Shown in pieces: positions 31,259-42,086 of a stretch of 64,000 nucleotides of DNA (position 1 is its first letter; each line of letters starts with the position of its first letter). This DNA comes from Nitzschia sp. pyKryTriq1 (lineage: Eukaryota; Bacillariophyta; Bacillariophyceae; Bacillariales; Bacillariaceae): NCBI GenBank assembly GCA_956465555.1, contig OY101129.1, positions 310,001 to 374,000 of the forward strand, read 5' to 3'. The position numbers were made by a program, and so were the translations under genes. Below the pieces are notes generated by a model, which saw only the letters and a list, made by a program, of their open reading frames with translations, had not been told where the DNA came from and searched no databases.

Positions 31259-34066
31259 TCACCACCACTTCTTGTCTTCTTCGGGAATATCCTCCGGGAC
31301 TGTCAGCATTGAATCAAAGTGACTGTCAAGATTTTCGGGCTCGGGTTCCGGCTCCTTGCGACGGGATATCCAGTGTGGCTGTTGCTGTTGCGCAGGCACA
31401 AACGCAATTGAATGCGGTTGCTTGCCGGTGCTGCCCTCGTTCTTTAGTGCTCCACCTTCCGTTTCGACATAGCGTCCACTCTTGCTCTCAAAATAGAGCG
31501 GAGCAATTCCTAAAGTACCATCGAATCGATTCTTTTTGACTTCGACGTACTTGCGTCTTCCATCGTGTTGTAAGATCAAGACCGTGTCTGCTTCTTGTGT
31601 GGCCTTGGCAGAACCATAAAAGGAGGAAATGTTGAGCTTGGCCGATTCGTCCTCTTTACGGGGATGGACCACCAATGTGACGTGGACATTGTGTTCCGTG
31701 GCGAATTTGCGAAACTTTTCAATCGCCACATCTTGAACATCAAACTTTTCCCAGCTTCCCCCCTTGGTTTTACCTCGGCTTATCATGAACTGCATGTTAT
31801 CCAAGATGATATGTTCGGTATCGTTCACATAGACAGCATATTCCATGGCATCCAACACTTCATCGATATCACTCCCTCCGTGGAAACGTAGAAAATGGAG
31901 GGGTAGACTTTCAAACCGATCCGCCAGAGCATTCAAAATCTCTTTGACATTGGGGTCCTTGATATCCGGCAAGGGTTTGCGGGAAAACTGTTTCAAGAGT
32001 TTGTGGAGCAAACGAGAATTCTTGATTTCAAAGGAGCCCCAGAGTACGTTCATTCCCTGTTCGGCCAAGTCCAATGACACTTGACCTAAAAAGGTGGTCT
32101 AGAGTACAGCATGAGTAAATAGAAGACATGGTGCTGGTAAGATGATGCATGCATGCTTTCGAACCCCACCCACGATTGATTGCTTGGTGCTTTGCACGAC
32201 ATTGTGCGGGGGTGTACATACCTTTCCACTTCCCGTGGGTCCCGTCAATACGGTCATTTCGCCTCTTCGGAATCCCTTGATCAAATTCGTAAACTGCGGC
32301 AAGCTGGGAACGGCCGCCCCTTTGTAGAGATCTGGTTCCAACAATTCATGCAAAACTTCCGATCTCAAATCGGCAAATGTCAATAGTCGATCATGTGGCA
32401 CCAATTTGGCTTGATCTAAATACTGGCTCAAGTCGAGTCCTTGCAAGAGCGCCTCATTCGCATCCTTGGCATCTCGACACTGAACAATATAACATCGATT
32501 CAATCCCAATTTCTTGGCAAATTGCTCCGCCCCCTCTTGTCCTGGCAAATCATTGTCCATCCACAAGTAGATTTTATCAAATCTCTCGAGCAAGGGCAGG
32601 ACGGGCACGGGAAGGGACCGACATCCATTGGGCAAACTCACGGCCGGTCGTCCCGTGGCTTGGGCGACGGCCATGGCATCATATTCGCCTTCCGTCAGCA
32701 CGATTTCCGTGGCATCATCGGGGACCGTGTGAAGTCCAAAGAGTCCCCATCCGCCGCCCGCCGGATCCAATCGTTGCCATGCCTTTTCTTGGACGGCGCG
32801 GGCTTTGATGCGACGTGTCACAAAGGGGTCGTCGGGAGTATCAATAGAAGTAGGAGTAGACACTGGAGCAGCGTCGTTGGAATTATCGGCAGTAGTAGTA
32901 GTAGTAGCAGTAGCAGTCTTTTCGGTTGCTGATGCTTCTACTGCTGCTGCTGCTGCTGCTGTTTGGGTGGTACTCGCCGAGGAAGAGGAGGAGGAGGAAT
33001 CATGTTGTCGTGGTGGTTTGGCCGCTGCTGCCACCCGCACCGGTGGGACGTACTCGGCGCCTCGCAAACTCTCTTGCATTTGCACTTGCGATTCCTTCAT
33101 GATCCAGGGAAAGGTGATGCATTCTGCCTTGACGTAGCCTTTGTCGCCCGGAAACTGATAGGTGGCCCGGCCCACTCCATATTTGCGCAGGGTGGCCCGG
33201 TTCAGCCCTCTTTGATTCAAGAGATATTGCAAGGCGTCATTGGTATGGTCGTCGTTGTTTTTGTCCAAGAGAAGGGAAGAGTAAAATCCCGACAAACGGG
33301 CTTGGGGCATGGGCAAGGGGGGTTCGGCGTTGGTTGTACTACTTCTGGAAGCATGTTGGTGGCTGTGGCGGTGAGGACGTGGGGGAGAAGAGTCGTCGTC
33401 CATCATGGACCGTGGACCGCCCCAGCCACCCTCGTCACCAGCACCGGCACGAGCGCCCCCTCCTCCCGTCCATCCTCCATGAGAACGAGTGCTAGTCGTC
33501 GCTGGAGAAGAAGAAGAAGAAGAAGACATGGCGGTACTACTTGTATAGTATCCTCCATTCAATTGAGCCTTGAAATCGTACCACGAGCCCTTGGCTCCAC
33601 AGCGATGGCAGAAATAGGCTCCCGAAGAGGATTCCACATAGAGTTTGTATAGGTTGGAGAGCTTTCCATGCGTGGGTTTGGTACAAAAGGGACATTCGCG
33701 TATCACGACGTGAGTCGGCGTTTGTTTGACTTGACTCAACCCATGCGACTGACAATACTCCAAGATGATGGGAGCACTGACATTCAACGAAACGTTGTGG
33801 CAGCTCACAAAGGCACCTTTGAATCGCTGGGTCTGGTGGCGAAAATACGGAGGACGAGGAACTGGGGTCGTCATTGTCGTTGTCGTCGCGGAAGCACCAG
33901 CAGCAGAAGCCGCCGTCGTCAAGACACTACCGCCGCGATGATGGTGCTGATGGTACATCATCTTGTGGCACGAAAAAGCAGAAGTGGAGGAAGAAGAAGA
34001 AGACTGGTGACAGCTTCTTGGCTGATGGCGACTGCTCGCGGCGGAACGAGCGAGGTTGCGGAGCAT
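31259..34066 (-). CDS. TWNK: Twinkle-type organellar primase-helicase
   Basis: T7 gp4-like replicative helicase with a primase half, used for organelle DNA replication. Two exons, 32222-34066 and 31259-32098 (894 aa). The N-terminus (MLRNLARSAASSRHQPRSCH) is basic and Ser-rich, suiting a mitochondrial presequence. The primase zinc ribbon is ECPFCTKPTHGK ... YFCHRCGAKGSW (residues ~125-160). A long Ser/Gly/His/Ala-rich insert divides it from the Toprim domain (VLTEGEYDAMAVAQATGRPA; KIYLWMDNDLPGQEGAEQFA). Walker A GPTGSGK is cut by the intron directly after Lys; exon 2 continues TTFLGQVSLDLAEQG, Walker B is HIILDNMQFMI and motif H3/H4 lies in VTLVVHPRKEDESAKLNISS. All key primase and helicase motifs are present, so it may prime as well as unwind. 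Confidence 0.94.
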
Positions 34067-34836
34067 TTTGTCGAGAGGATGCGATTCTAGAGTGTTGCAG
34101 TTTCGTGCTGTAGTAGGGACTACTGACTGTCTGTATATTATGACTTGTCAAGAGGGTCTGAATGTTGGATGGCAATGATAATGATGATGATGATGATGAT
34201 GGTGATGTTCAATACTTCTTTGTTCTTGCAGTTTTCGAAAGCGACAATGTTCATCACAAGCTTCACATGTCTGTCTCGGCGGGAGGAGCAGTATATTAGG
34301 AGGAGGATGGTGGGAGAGAATGATGAGGGCGAGAGAGGCACGACCACCAATGCTGGTCTGGGGTGACACAAAAAAAACTGGCGCGGAAAACTGATCGACG
34401 ACTCATTCGATCGACTTATCCAAGAGGGCCCTTCCGTCAGCCGGATCTAATACCAAGGAACAATTTATCAGGAGATTTGTGGCCTACAAATTCAAGTTAC
34501 ATTAAATAAGATACTCAATAATAGGAAAGAGTTGCTTTTACCAATAATTGTATGACTAAGAAAACATCAGAGGACCGCGGAAAATCTTCGAAAGACAAAA
34601 GACCGCCGGCTCGCAACTCTGGCAATACGAGAAGACGACGATGATGCGGTGAGAAGACAGACTGTCTGTAATAAGCCACGATGATGGAAGATGGGATTGA
34701 TAGTTCTACTATTGTGTGTTTCTATTGCCTTTTATTCCCTTTGCCATTCCTCTTATTATTATTACAAAATACAAACGAGTGTCTACTAGAGTAGAGTAGA
34801 CTAGACGGGACGGGACGGATAGATATTTTAATAATC
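34067..34836. promoter_or_regulatory. Divergent region between Twinkle and DnaJ genes
   Basis: 770 bases between divergent starts. It includes a GATGATGAT microsatellite at about 34176-34205, an AT-rich core (34480-34560) and CTAGAGTAGAGTAGACTAGACG close to the DnaJ start. No ORF is supported. Confidence 0.4.
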
Positions 34837-36015
34837 ATGGATCCGGGAGAAGACGCCTATCAAGTATTGGGGATTTCGGAGCGGGCCACGGATGTGGAAA
34901 TTAAAAAGGCCTACCGTAGGTTAGCCTTGCAATATCATCCCGATAGACAACAACAACCACCACCAAACACCAATAATGGTAATAATCATCACCACATCTT
35001 TGCCAAAATTTCCAACGCTTACGAAATTTTGAGCAATCCCAGTAAACGCATAGAATACGATCGAGCGCGGCGATATGGAACGCAATATCAAGACGACGAC
35101 GATCAAGAATCATCCTCCGATGATGATGATGATGATGGAGAAGGAGGTGCTTCTGCTCCTCGTCGTCGTGATCGACATCATCATCACCATCATCGCCACC
35201 ACCCAGAAGATTTCTTTGCAGATCTTCATGATCCCTTTGAAGTCTTTGACCGAGTGTTTCAACAAGAGTTTGGACGAATGAATATGAACATGAATACCGG
35301 TAACAACACTCGTGGTGGAATGTTTGGACGTCGTAGTAGTCCCTTTGATGATCCTTTTTTTCGATCGTCGCCCTTTGGTGGTGGTGGTAGCATGATGTTT
35401 GGAGGAGGAATGATGGATGATCCATTCATGGCTTCAGCAAGGAGTATGATGATGATGGATGGGTTTCTAGGTGGGGGGCTTGGACTTCGTGGCGGCGGCC
35501 CTTCTTCTTCTCGGCATGGCGGAAATGTCATGCATTCCATGTCCACGTCCTCCTTTGGCGGTTTGGGAGGCGGAGGATCTTCAATTTCCATGTCCACCAC
35601 GACACGGATTGGAGCCAATGGACAACGACAGACAGTCACGGAACGTGTGGTTCGTCATGCCGATGGACGGGTGGAACGGGAGGTGATGGAAAGCTCGGGC
35701 AATAATGCTGCTGCTTCTGCACCACCACAACTGGCGGCGGCGGCGAGTAGGAATGATCCAGCAGCCGCCGCCGCCTCATCATCATCATCGCGAAGACCAT
35801 CATTGAGTGGTCAAACGCGATCGCGGAGTGGTACGACTCGAAATCATGCAAAAAACGGAAAGAAGAAAACAGTTGAGGTTGGGGTAAGCATTGATCTGAC
35901 AAAGGAGGAGGATGAGGATGACAGCAACCATAACAATTTCAACAAGAAGAAGAAAAGTCGTCAATCATCATCAGCATCCGCGCAGGGTAAAAAATCGCCA
36001 CTCAAATTCTGGTAG
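34837..36015 (+). CDS. DNAJB-like J-domain co-chaperone
   Basis: 392 aa, single exon, type II Hsp40 that stimulates Hsp70 ATPase. The J domain occupies residues 6-78: AYQVLGISERATDVEIKKAY, RRLALQYHPDRQ with an intact HPD, ISNAYEILSNPSKRIEYDRA. The loop between helices II and III carries an insert of Gln, Pro and Asn. Then come an Asp/Ser/His-rich stretch (His run near residue 110), a Gly/Phe/Met-rich region with repeats of FGGG and DDPF (residues ~130-235), and a beta segment STTTRIGANGQRQTVTERVV typical of DNAJB6/DNAJB2-type proteins. The tail is Ala/Ser-rich and basic (KKKKSRQSS), possibly nuclear. No zinc finger is present. Confidence 0.92.
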   Translation: MDPGEDAYQVLGISERATDVEIKKAYRRLALQYHPDRQQQPPPNTNNGNNHHHIFAKISNAYEILSNPSKRIEYDRARRYGTQYQDDDDQESSSDDDDDDGEGGASAPRRRDRHHHHHHRHHPEDFFADLHDPFEVFDRVFQQEFGRMNMNMNTGNNTRGGMFGRRSSPFDDPFFRSSPFGGGGSMMFGGGMMDDPFMASARSMMMMDGFLGGGLGLRGGGPSSSRHGGNVMHSMSTSSFGGLGGGGSSISMSTTTRIGANGQRQTVTERVVRHADGRVEREVMESSGNNAAASAPPQLAAAASRNDPAAAAASSSSSRRPSLSGQTRSRSGTTRNHAKNGKKKTVEVGVSIDLTKEEDEDDSNHNNFNKKKKSRQSSSASAQGKKSPLKFW

Positions 36016-36502
36016 TGATATTATAAGCTATCCGTATAATAGGTGTGTAGTACTGTCTGTCAGAGGAACAGAAAGACATTCACTCAGTTAGTAGTTAGTT
36101 ATATCAGGCTACTAATAATGATGTAGTGTGTTGCTATGAGATTACTATCTTTCTGTACTCTACTAGAATGAAGGAGCGTTCGGTTGCTAATAATTATCTG
36201 GTAAAGACAGAACATAGAAATAGGATTCATAAATGACAACTCGTATCCTTACAGTCTACGAGTGGATAGTTTTACAAGAAGTACGAATAGAACCATCTCA
36301 CATCAACAAGTGGTGGAGCCGTTCGCATTCCAGACAAATAAAAAGGAGCCGTCTTCTACTATAACTCCCTGTTGAGCTACTCTCTCTGGTAGAGAGCTCT
36401 ATTAGCCAGTTGATTGAACCAGAATATGTTGAGCTTATACGAACACTGTAGTGCAATGAAATTCCCCAAAGTGTGAAATAAAACGTTTTCATATACACCA
36501 AC
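36016..36502. other. Convergent intergenic region
   Basis: 487 bases between the 3' ends of the J-protein and PLGG1 genes. AT-rich with TACT/CTAG words; it should hold both 3' UTRs. No gene or clear terminator seen. Confidence 0.5.
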
Positions 36503-38163
36503 TTAGACCGACGCGGCGGCGGCTTCTACAATTTTGGGAGCTCCACCAGCAATCTGAATCAACATTTCCGATACGGCGGGTATAGACGCCAAACAAGTAG
36601 CGGCCACTGCTGTCAACACCAAACATAGACCTGCAAACGCAAAAGCCTCTTGTTCTCCTTTTATACTCACGGTACCCAATGCGAGTCCAGCCGATCCAAT
36701 TCCAAGTCCACGCGAGACCGAGTCCTTCACACCCCAGGCATTGAGAGTCTTGACTCCGATCATTCCGCCAAAGATACCAGTTAAGATGATCATGGTCGCT
36801 GCAATCGCAATATCGCCACCCAACATTTCCGCTATGAGCATACCCAATGCCGTTTGAGTACTACGTGGGATGGCCGCCAGTCGAATGACTTGACCCTCGG
36901 GACCACCCAACTGGATCACTCGCACCAACGCCGCCGTCCCAAACATGCTGCCCACCGATCCAGTAGAGACTGCCGTGAAAATCGCCGGCAGATTGGCTGC
37001 AATCAACGATTTTCCCTTGTACATACCAATGGCAAAGGAAATCACCGTCGGGCTCAGCAAAAATAGTAGTAGATCACCAGCCCCTGCTTCCATGGGGGAC
37101 AACTTTCTGCAGGTGTACGATCGGAGGACATCGAGGAACGGGGTCGTGGTAGCCATACCCGTCAGCCGCGCCACTCCCAGAGTCACCAGAGCAGAAGACA
37201 AGAGTGGATTGACAATCTTGGTGATACTACCCGGAAGATTGGCGCCCCAGACATACGATGCCAGCGTTGTAAATACCATAAATATAGTCTCCAGGGGCTT
37301 TGAGAAAGAGTTTCCCATCTTCGTCGCCTGAATACTGGCAGCAGCACTCACAAAAGCACCTATGACCAAGAACTGCTCGGTGCTTTTCGTAAAAGGTTTC
37401 CTCGCGGCCCCCGAAGCGATGATGGTGGTCGATTCGACCGATACGGTTCCCAAAAGCTTTCGGACTCCGAGAACCGAATACGTAACAATCATGAGACTAT
37501 AAAAGAAACCGAATACGACAACTCCTAATGTTTTGGCAATCTAAAGGCGTATTGTAAGATCATTGATTGATTTGATTGGTTCATGGATAAGCTCCTCACA
37601 CTTAATTCATTGCCAACAGACGTACGACGTACCTCAAAAGGGGACCCTAACGATGGTGCAAGGGGCAACATGACCAACCCAGGAACAAAAAAGACCCCCA
37701 TCCACTTGGCTAGAATCCCCGCGCCTGGACTCAATGAACTACAAATGGCATCGCCCAGCCCCGGCGAAACCATTTGAGCAAGAATCATAACAAAGAATAG
37801 TGCCACACATCCTCCCAATTGGCCTGGAAAGCGGATCCCCTTGGCAGTGAAGATTTTTCGAACACCGACCTCAATGAGAATAAAGGTGATGACACCTGTC
37901 AGCTGTCGTGACGTAGGTGTATCGGTATTACCACCCCGAGGCACATCTGTACCGGTACTAGAAGCGCTAGCGACCGCCACTTGATGGTTCTTCTGGTCCC
38001 GCCCGATGCGAACTTTTGTCGTTGTTGGGAGGTCGAGGGTTCTTTTGGCGTTGGAGGGATTAGAAATCAATGCCCTTTGCCGATCTGAAGAGAACGTAGC
38101 ATCCGCGCTGCCCAAGGCAGCAACGGTTGCGAAACAAAGGAAGAAAAGTGTGCAACGACCCAT
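36503..38163 (-). CDS. PLGG1: Plastid glycolate/glycerate translocator (LrgB family, PLGG1-like)
   Basis: Exchanges photorespiratory glycolate and glycerate across the plastid inner envelope. Two exons, 37633-38163 and 36503-37540 (522 aa), GT-AG intron in phase. A signal peptide (MGRCTLFFLCFATVAALGSA) is followed by DATFSSDRQ, a plausible plastid cleavage site. Exon 1 then encodes the LrgA-like half (FPGQLGGCVALFFVMILAQM; KWMGVFFVPGLVMLPLAPSL) and exon 2 the LrgB half (FLLSPTVISFAIGMYKGKSL; VETIFMVF-type helices; AIPRSTQTALGMLIAEMLGG; GIFGGMIGVKTLNAWGVKDS; SRGLGIGSAGLALGTVSI). This LrgA-LrgB fusion order is that of plant PLGG1. About 12 TM segments are expected. It is head-to-head with another plastid-type gene. 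Confidence 0.92.
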
Positions 38164-38549
38164 GCTTTCGGTTTAGAATGGAATTCATCAACAAAGAAAA
38201 TGGATCTGATGAGTGGCAAAATCTTTTGGCTAGCTTTCTTCGTTCTTATTTTTCTTGACACGAAAACTGAAACGTCATACGTCATCGGATCCGCCTTAGG
38301 AACCCGGATATGCATATATTCGGGGAAATTTCAAAACAACGCTCAAAATCAAATCTTTGTGGCATTTTTAGATGCGAGATGATGGGTCTCTCGGTGTCCG
38401 CATCATCGCGGTCGCGAGCACATCATTCATCCGGCATCTCCAGTAAAGGTAACAAACAATACATACTTCGCACAGCACCCAGATTACAGCTGCACCCTCC
38501 TTTGTCGCCGCAACAAGCCAGAACTACAGCCTACCGGTTGTCCCCCGCC
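38164..38549. promoter_or_regulatory. Short shared promoter between PLGG1 and an unknown plastid-type gene
   Basis: Only 386 bases separate two divergent start codons, both followed by signal peptides of the plastid type. ACGTCATACGTCATCGG (two TACGTCAT-like bZIP/CRE words near 38272-38286) lies in the middle. In diatoms such CRE-like TGACGT sites are known in CO2/cAMP-responsive promoters; their use here is inferred. Confidence 0.45.
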
Positions 38550-39549
38550 ATGAAGCCCCTACTGTTTGCGTTCGTCCTCCTCCAGTGTTCGCTCCTGCTG
38601 CACTTTGGTCAAGCCTCTCGATTTCGCGTCAATGGTCCCGTACTGACCGTCACGTTGAAGGACCCCATGGTCGATGGCTCATCCTCGTCATCACCACGAT
38701 CCAAGTGGCTCAACCTGGACAATATTAGGCCGAATCTCCATTGGTCTTTTCAAAGCACCTCGAAACCCCTCCCCAAATGGTTCCCCAGTTTGCAGTCGCT
38801 GCAGGGTACAGTCGGATATCATTACGATCAAATGAAGCGAGCCCCGACCTTTGTAGAAGGAGGCGCCAAATTCCGCATCAAGGGTGATATCGAATTGGAT
38901 GTATTGCCCACGTATGAAGTCAAGAGTGAACGCACGACACTGATGCTTCAAATCTCCAAAGGAGCCGCCATTTATGGCATGGCGAAATTCCGAAATATGG
39001 CTTTGGAAATGATTCGGGGATGTTATCAAGTGGATTTGCCGTATGCATCCGTGGGAGCCATTCGGGTGACTCCCACCTGGAATGTGCTGCGAGGAGAGCC
39101 GTCTTGTGTGTTGGAAGGAACGACCGGATCGCAACGGACCAAGGCGGTGATCAATTTGGAATATCAGAATCCTACCCTTACGGTCGTTCATGCCTTGGAT
39201 GATCGGTGAGTTTATTGGAAACGACGGTACAGTATTATACTTCCCATGCATACTTTCCTTGTCTCACACCCACCATTCTTTCTTTTTTCTCTTACTGTCT
39301 GACTGTAGACACGTGATTGCTCCAGAAATCTCCTTGTACAATGCGCGGATCGTCTATCAGTGGAATGTGGCATTGAATTCCGGCTCTATTCGGACCAAGG
39401 TAGACCCTACAGACTCGGTACATGTCACATGGACGGATCATTCCACTTCGGGAGGAAAGTGGGTCACCGACATGCGACTTCCACTGGTGGGGACGAGTAT
39501 TAGTGCGCTGGCAGCGGATATTCGCGTCCGACGACAGTTTTCGTTTTAG
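38550..39549 (+). CDS. Unknown plastid-type beta-rich protein
   Basis: Two exons, 38550-39205 and 39309-39549 (298 aa), GT-AG intron in phase. The frame is open further upstream, but the ATG at 38550 begins a clear signal peptide (KPLLFAFVLLQCSLLLHFGQ) with ASRFRV following, an ASAFAP-like site. The mature protein alternates hydrophobic and polar residues in short strands (ERTTLMLQISKGAAIYGMAK; GAIRVTPTWNVLRGEPSCVL; KAVINLEYQNPTLTVVHALD; HVTWTDHSTSGGKWVTDMRL), suggesting many beta strands, possibly a barrel in an envelope membrane. I do not recognise the family. It shares a promoter with PLGG1, so a plastid-envelope or photorespiration-linked role is possible but unproven. Confidence 0.8.
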
Positions 39550-40066
39550 GAAGCAAGCAAGCAACAAAGGGATAGATGCTACAGACAGGAAGTGGGTGGT
39601 TTATTGTTATTATTACTATTATTGAATGAAGAATCATCGCATGCAGGGTAGGCTCTAGCTTACAGTCTCTCTTGCTACCGGTAATACTGGTACTCTCGAG
39701 AGAGCAGAGAGTTCCACTCGTACTGTCGCTACAGTACGTACCGGTACGAGTACTGGTACAGTACCAGTACCGCGTACAAGAACACCCAGTAGGTTTTTCC
39801 GGTCTCAGTCGAATTATTCGATGTACACGTGACTAAAATATTGAATGTGATCTCGTGACTGGATGGTGTCATTGATGAGCGTCACAGCAGTTTCAAGTTC
39901 AAAAAAGTTCTCGCAGATCGACGAGAGCTTTTGTTTATTGTTGTGTCCAGTTGCTTTTACTTCTTGTACGCTCGTGCTACTTTATCCAATCTAAAACCCT
40001 GCACTACCCCTCACTTCTCTTAGAATTGCTGGTAGCGTTTCTTGTCAAGTGAAGAACAATAAAAGA
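39550..40066. other. Intergenic with a dense GTAC palindrome cluster
   Basis: 517 bases between two plus-strand genes. At 39678-39775 there is a cluster of TACCGGTA, GTACGTAC and GTACTGGTAC words, including a near-perfect palindrome GTACTGGTAC-A-GTACCAGTAC at 39750-39770 that could form a cruciform or bind a dimeric factor. No ORF is supported. Confidence 0.6.
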
Positions 40067-41939
40067 ATGGCGCACTTTCTGGGATCTTCCGCGACGCTTG
40101 CAGCAAAGCGCCCCAGTTCCCTCGCCGCCGCCGCGTCGTTGGCAGCGGGTGCCACCATTGCAGGCGTTTCGACGTGGTATTATCCAACACTCAATGAAGC
40201 AGCTGCTACCGCTAACACCGCCGATAAAAGTAAGGTATCACCATCGCCATCAGCTTTTCAAATGGAAGTGCATTTGATGGATAAAATCCAACAAAAGCAG
40301 TATCTGTCGAGTGCTCAAGATGCCATTCCTTCGACCCTTCGTATCCTGGCGATTGATTTGCCAGAAATGAGAACGAGCGCCTTTTCGGGAGATTGTCGGT
40401 TGGCACACGACAAGATTTTTGTAGAGGATGTTGCCTCGCCCAAAGTCATTATGGTTGGTGGGGATCGGTCAGAAGAACAGCAACAACAGCAAGCGACGGA
40501 GGAGGCCAAGCACATAAATCAGTCCTCCGTAGAAACATCACCCGACAAGGTCGCCGCCCCCCAGCGCAACAAGAAAGCGACCAAGTTAAAGGTGGCGCAA
40601 AAGACCCTGGTCAAGGTAAGCAACATTTCAGTAGGTAGGCACTATGGATTTGTAGAGGGAGAAGACAGTCTGACCATTCATTCATTCATTCACTAACCCA
40701 TCGCAGTCGTTGGTCCAATGTCGAAGCTCCCAGTCTCAGCACCGAGTCGGCGTCGAACTGTTGGAGGCTTCGGTCGCGGATTTAAACAAGTACAAATTGC
40801 GAAAGACACATCAATTCGGAAGCTTCAAGTATGATCCAGGGAAGTATTATGCATCAGAAAAGAAGGAAGATACAGTACAAGAGGTGCCTAATGTCGAAGA
40901 GCAGGCTTCTTCCAACAAGGAAGGGATCATAGAGGAAGTGCCTCTCGACAAAGCTAGCTTTGAAGATGAATCGGAAGCACCTTGGAATCAATATGCTTGG
41001 GCTGAAGAATTGCGGTTGAGGGTAAGTTTTTTCTGGGTTGTTTTGTATTGATAGTCCATCATGTATATTCATCCATGTACGGCTCATGGCGACGACGACT
41101 GACTCCTCCCACTAACTGCTCAGATCAATGGTCAAGTCGGTTTTGATGCTCCACTGGAGAAATCGACGCCATGGCACCGCCACTTATTTGGCCAAGCTTA
41201 CAAAATCACAGTGCATCCTGTCTATCATTTTTGGGAATGGCCATTACCCTCCTTTGCCAAGAGTAATCCAGATGGTATTGACGGACGGTACCGAAGCAAT
41301 TGTAGAGCATCGAACAAGCCCCATGCCGTCATTGCCAACGGGGCTGCGCTGCAACGTGTCCCGAGCTCCATGCGATTACTCCAAAAGCTTTGCAAAAAGG
41401 CCGATGTGCCCCTCTTTGTCGTGCACGATCCCCGCGTGTGGGGTGGCAATACGCATGAGACCCTATCGGAAGCCTTGAAAGACATGCGAAGTACAATCAA
41501 GAATCGGGTCATAAGTCGGGCTCTGGAACAACAAGGCTCTACAGCATTTACTCGAGGACGAATGTTAGGGCAGGTTGAAACCGAAACAAAATGGCTAGTC
41601 AAGGAACAAAAACGAAAGTCCAAAGAAATGTTTAATAGTTTGGGTGGGCGTCGGCAACGGAAATCAGATAGCGATTGGAGCCAGCTGGATTCGATTCGCC
41701 TAGAACGACGATTGGTACAACGAGGTGTCATCAAAGAAACGACAAAAAGTGATGGTGAAGGAAGCAGTGTCATTCAGAAAACCTACACGGAGGCTTTGAT
41801 CAATCTTGCACGCAGATGCGTACAGGATGTAGAAGAACAACAGATGCAGGAACAAGAACCGCCACAAGCCGAACAGTCGTCTCGAAACGCGTCTTCATCG
41901 ACGGAAGCGTCGACGAGTACACCTGCGATGAACGTCTAA
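40067..41939 (+). CDS. Unknown three-exon protein, probably organellar
   Basis: Exons 40067-40615, 40707-41021, 41124-41939 (559 aa), both introns GT-AG and phase 0. The open frame reaches back to a GTG, but the first ATG gives MAHFLGSSATLAAKRPSSLA, a basic/Ala/Ser leader plus one hydrophobic helix (AAAASLAAGATIAGVSTWYY), which suits a mitochondrial or plastid presequence. Residues ~290-400 are the best ordered part: HRHLFGQAYKITVHPVYHFW, PHAVIANGAALQRVPSSMRL, LLQKLCKKADVPLFVVHDPR and VWGGNTHETLSEALKDMR. This block looks like a small Rossmann-type fold, but I cannot name it. The C-terminus is basic, then Gln/Glu- and Ser-rich. Gene structure is supported by the splice phases; the function is not known. 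Confidence 0.8.
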
Positions 41940-42086
41940 GGAAGCTCCTGCCATTGTGGTATAACAACATGTTATCAGTTGAGTAAATCTTTATGCAATG
42001 GGGGCTAGCTTGACAAATGTCGTTTTCTATGGTTTCGTGCTATTTTCTCTGTCCTTGCCCTTGCCCAAGCGGCCTCGTTCTCGTGT

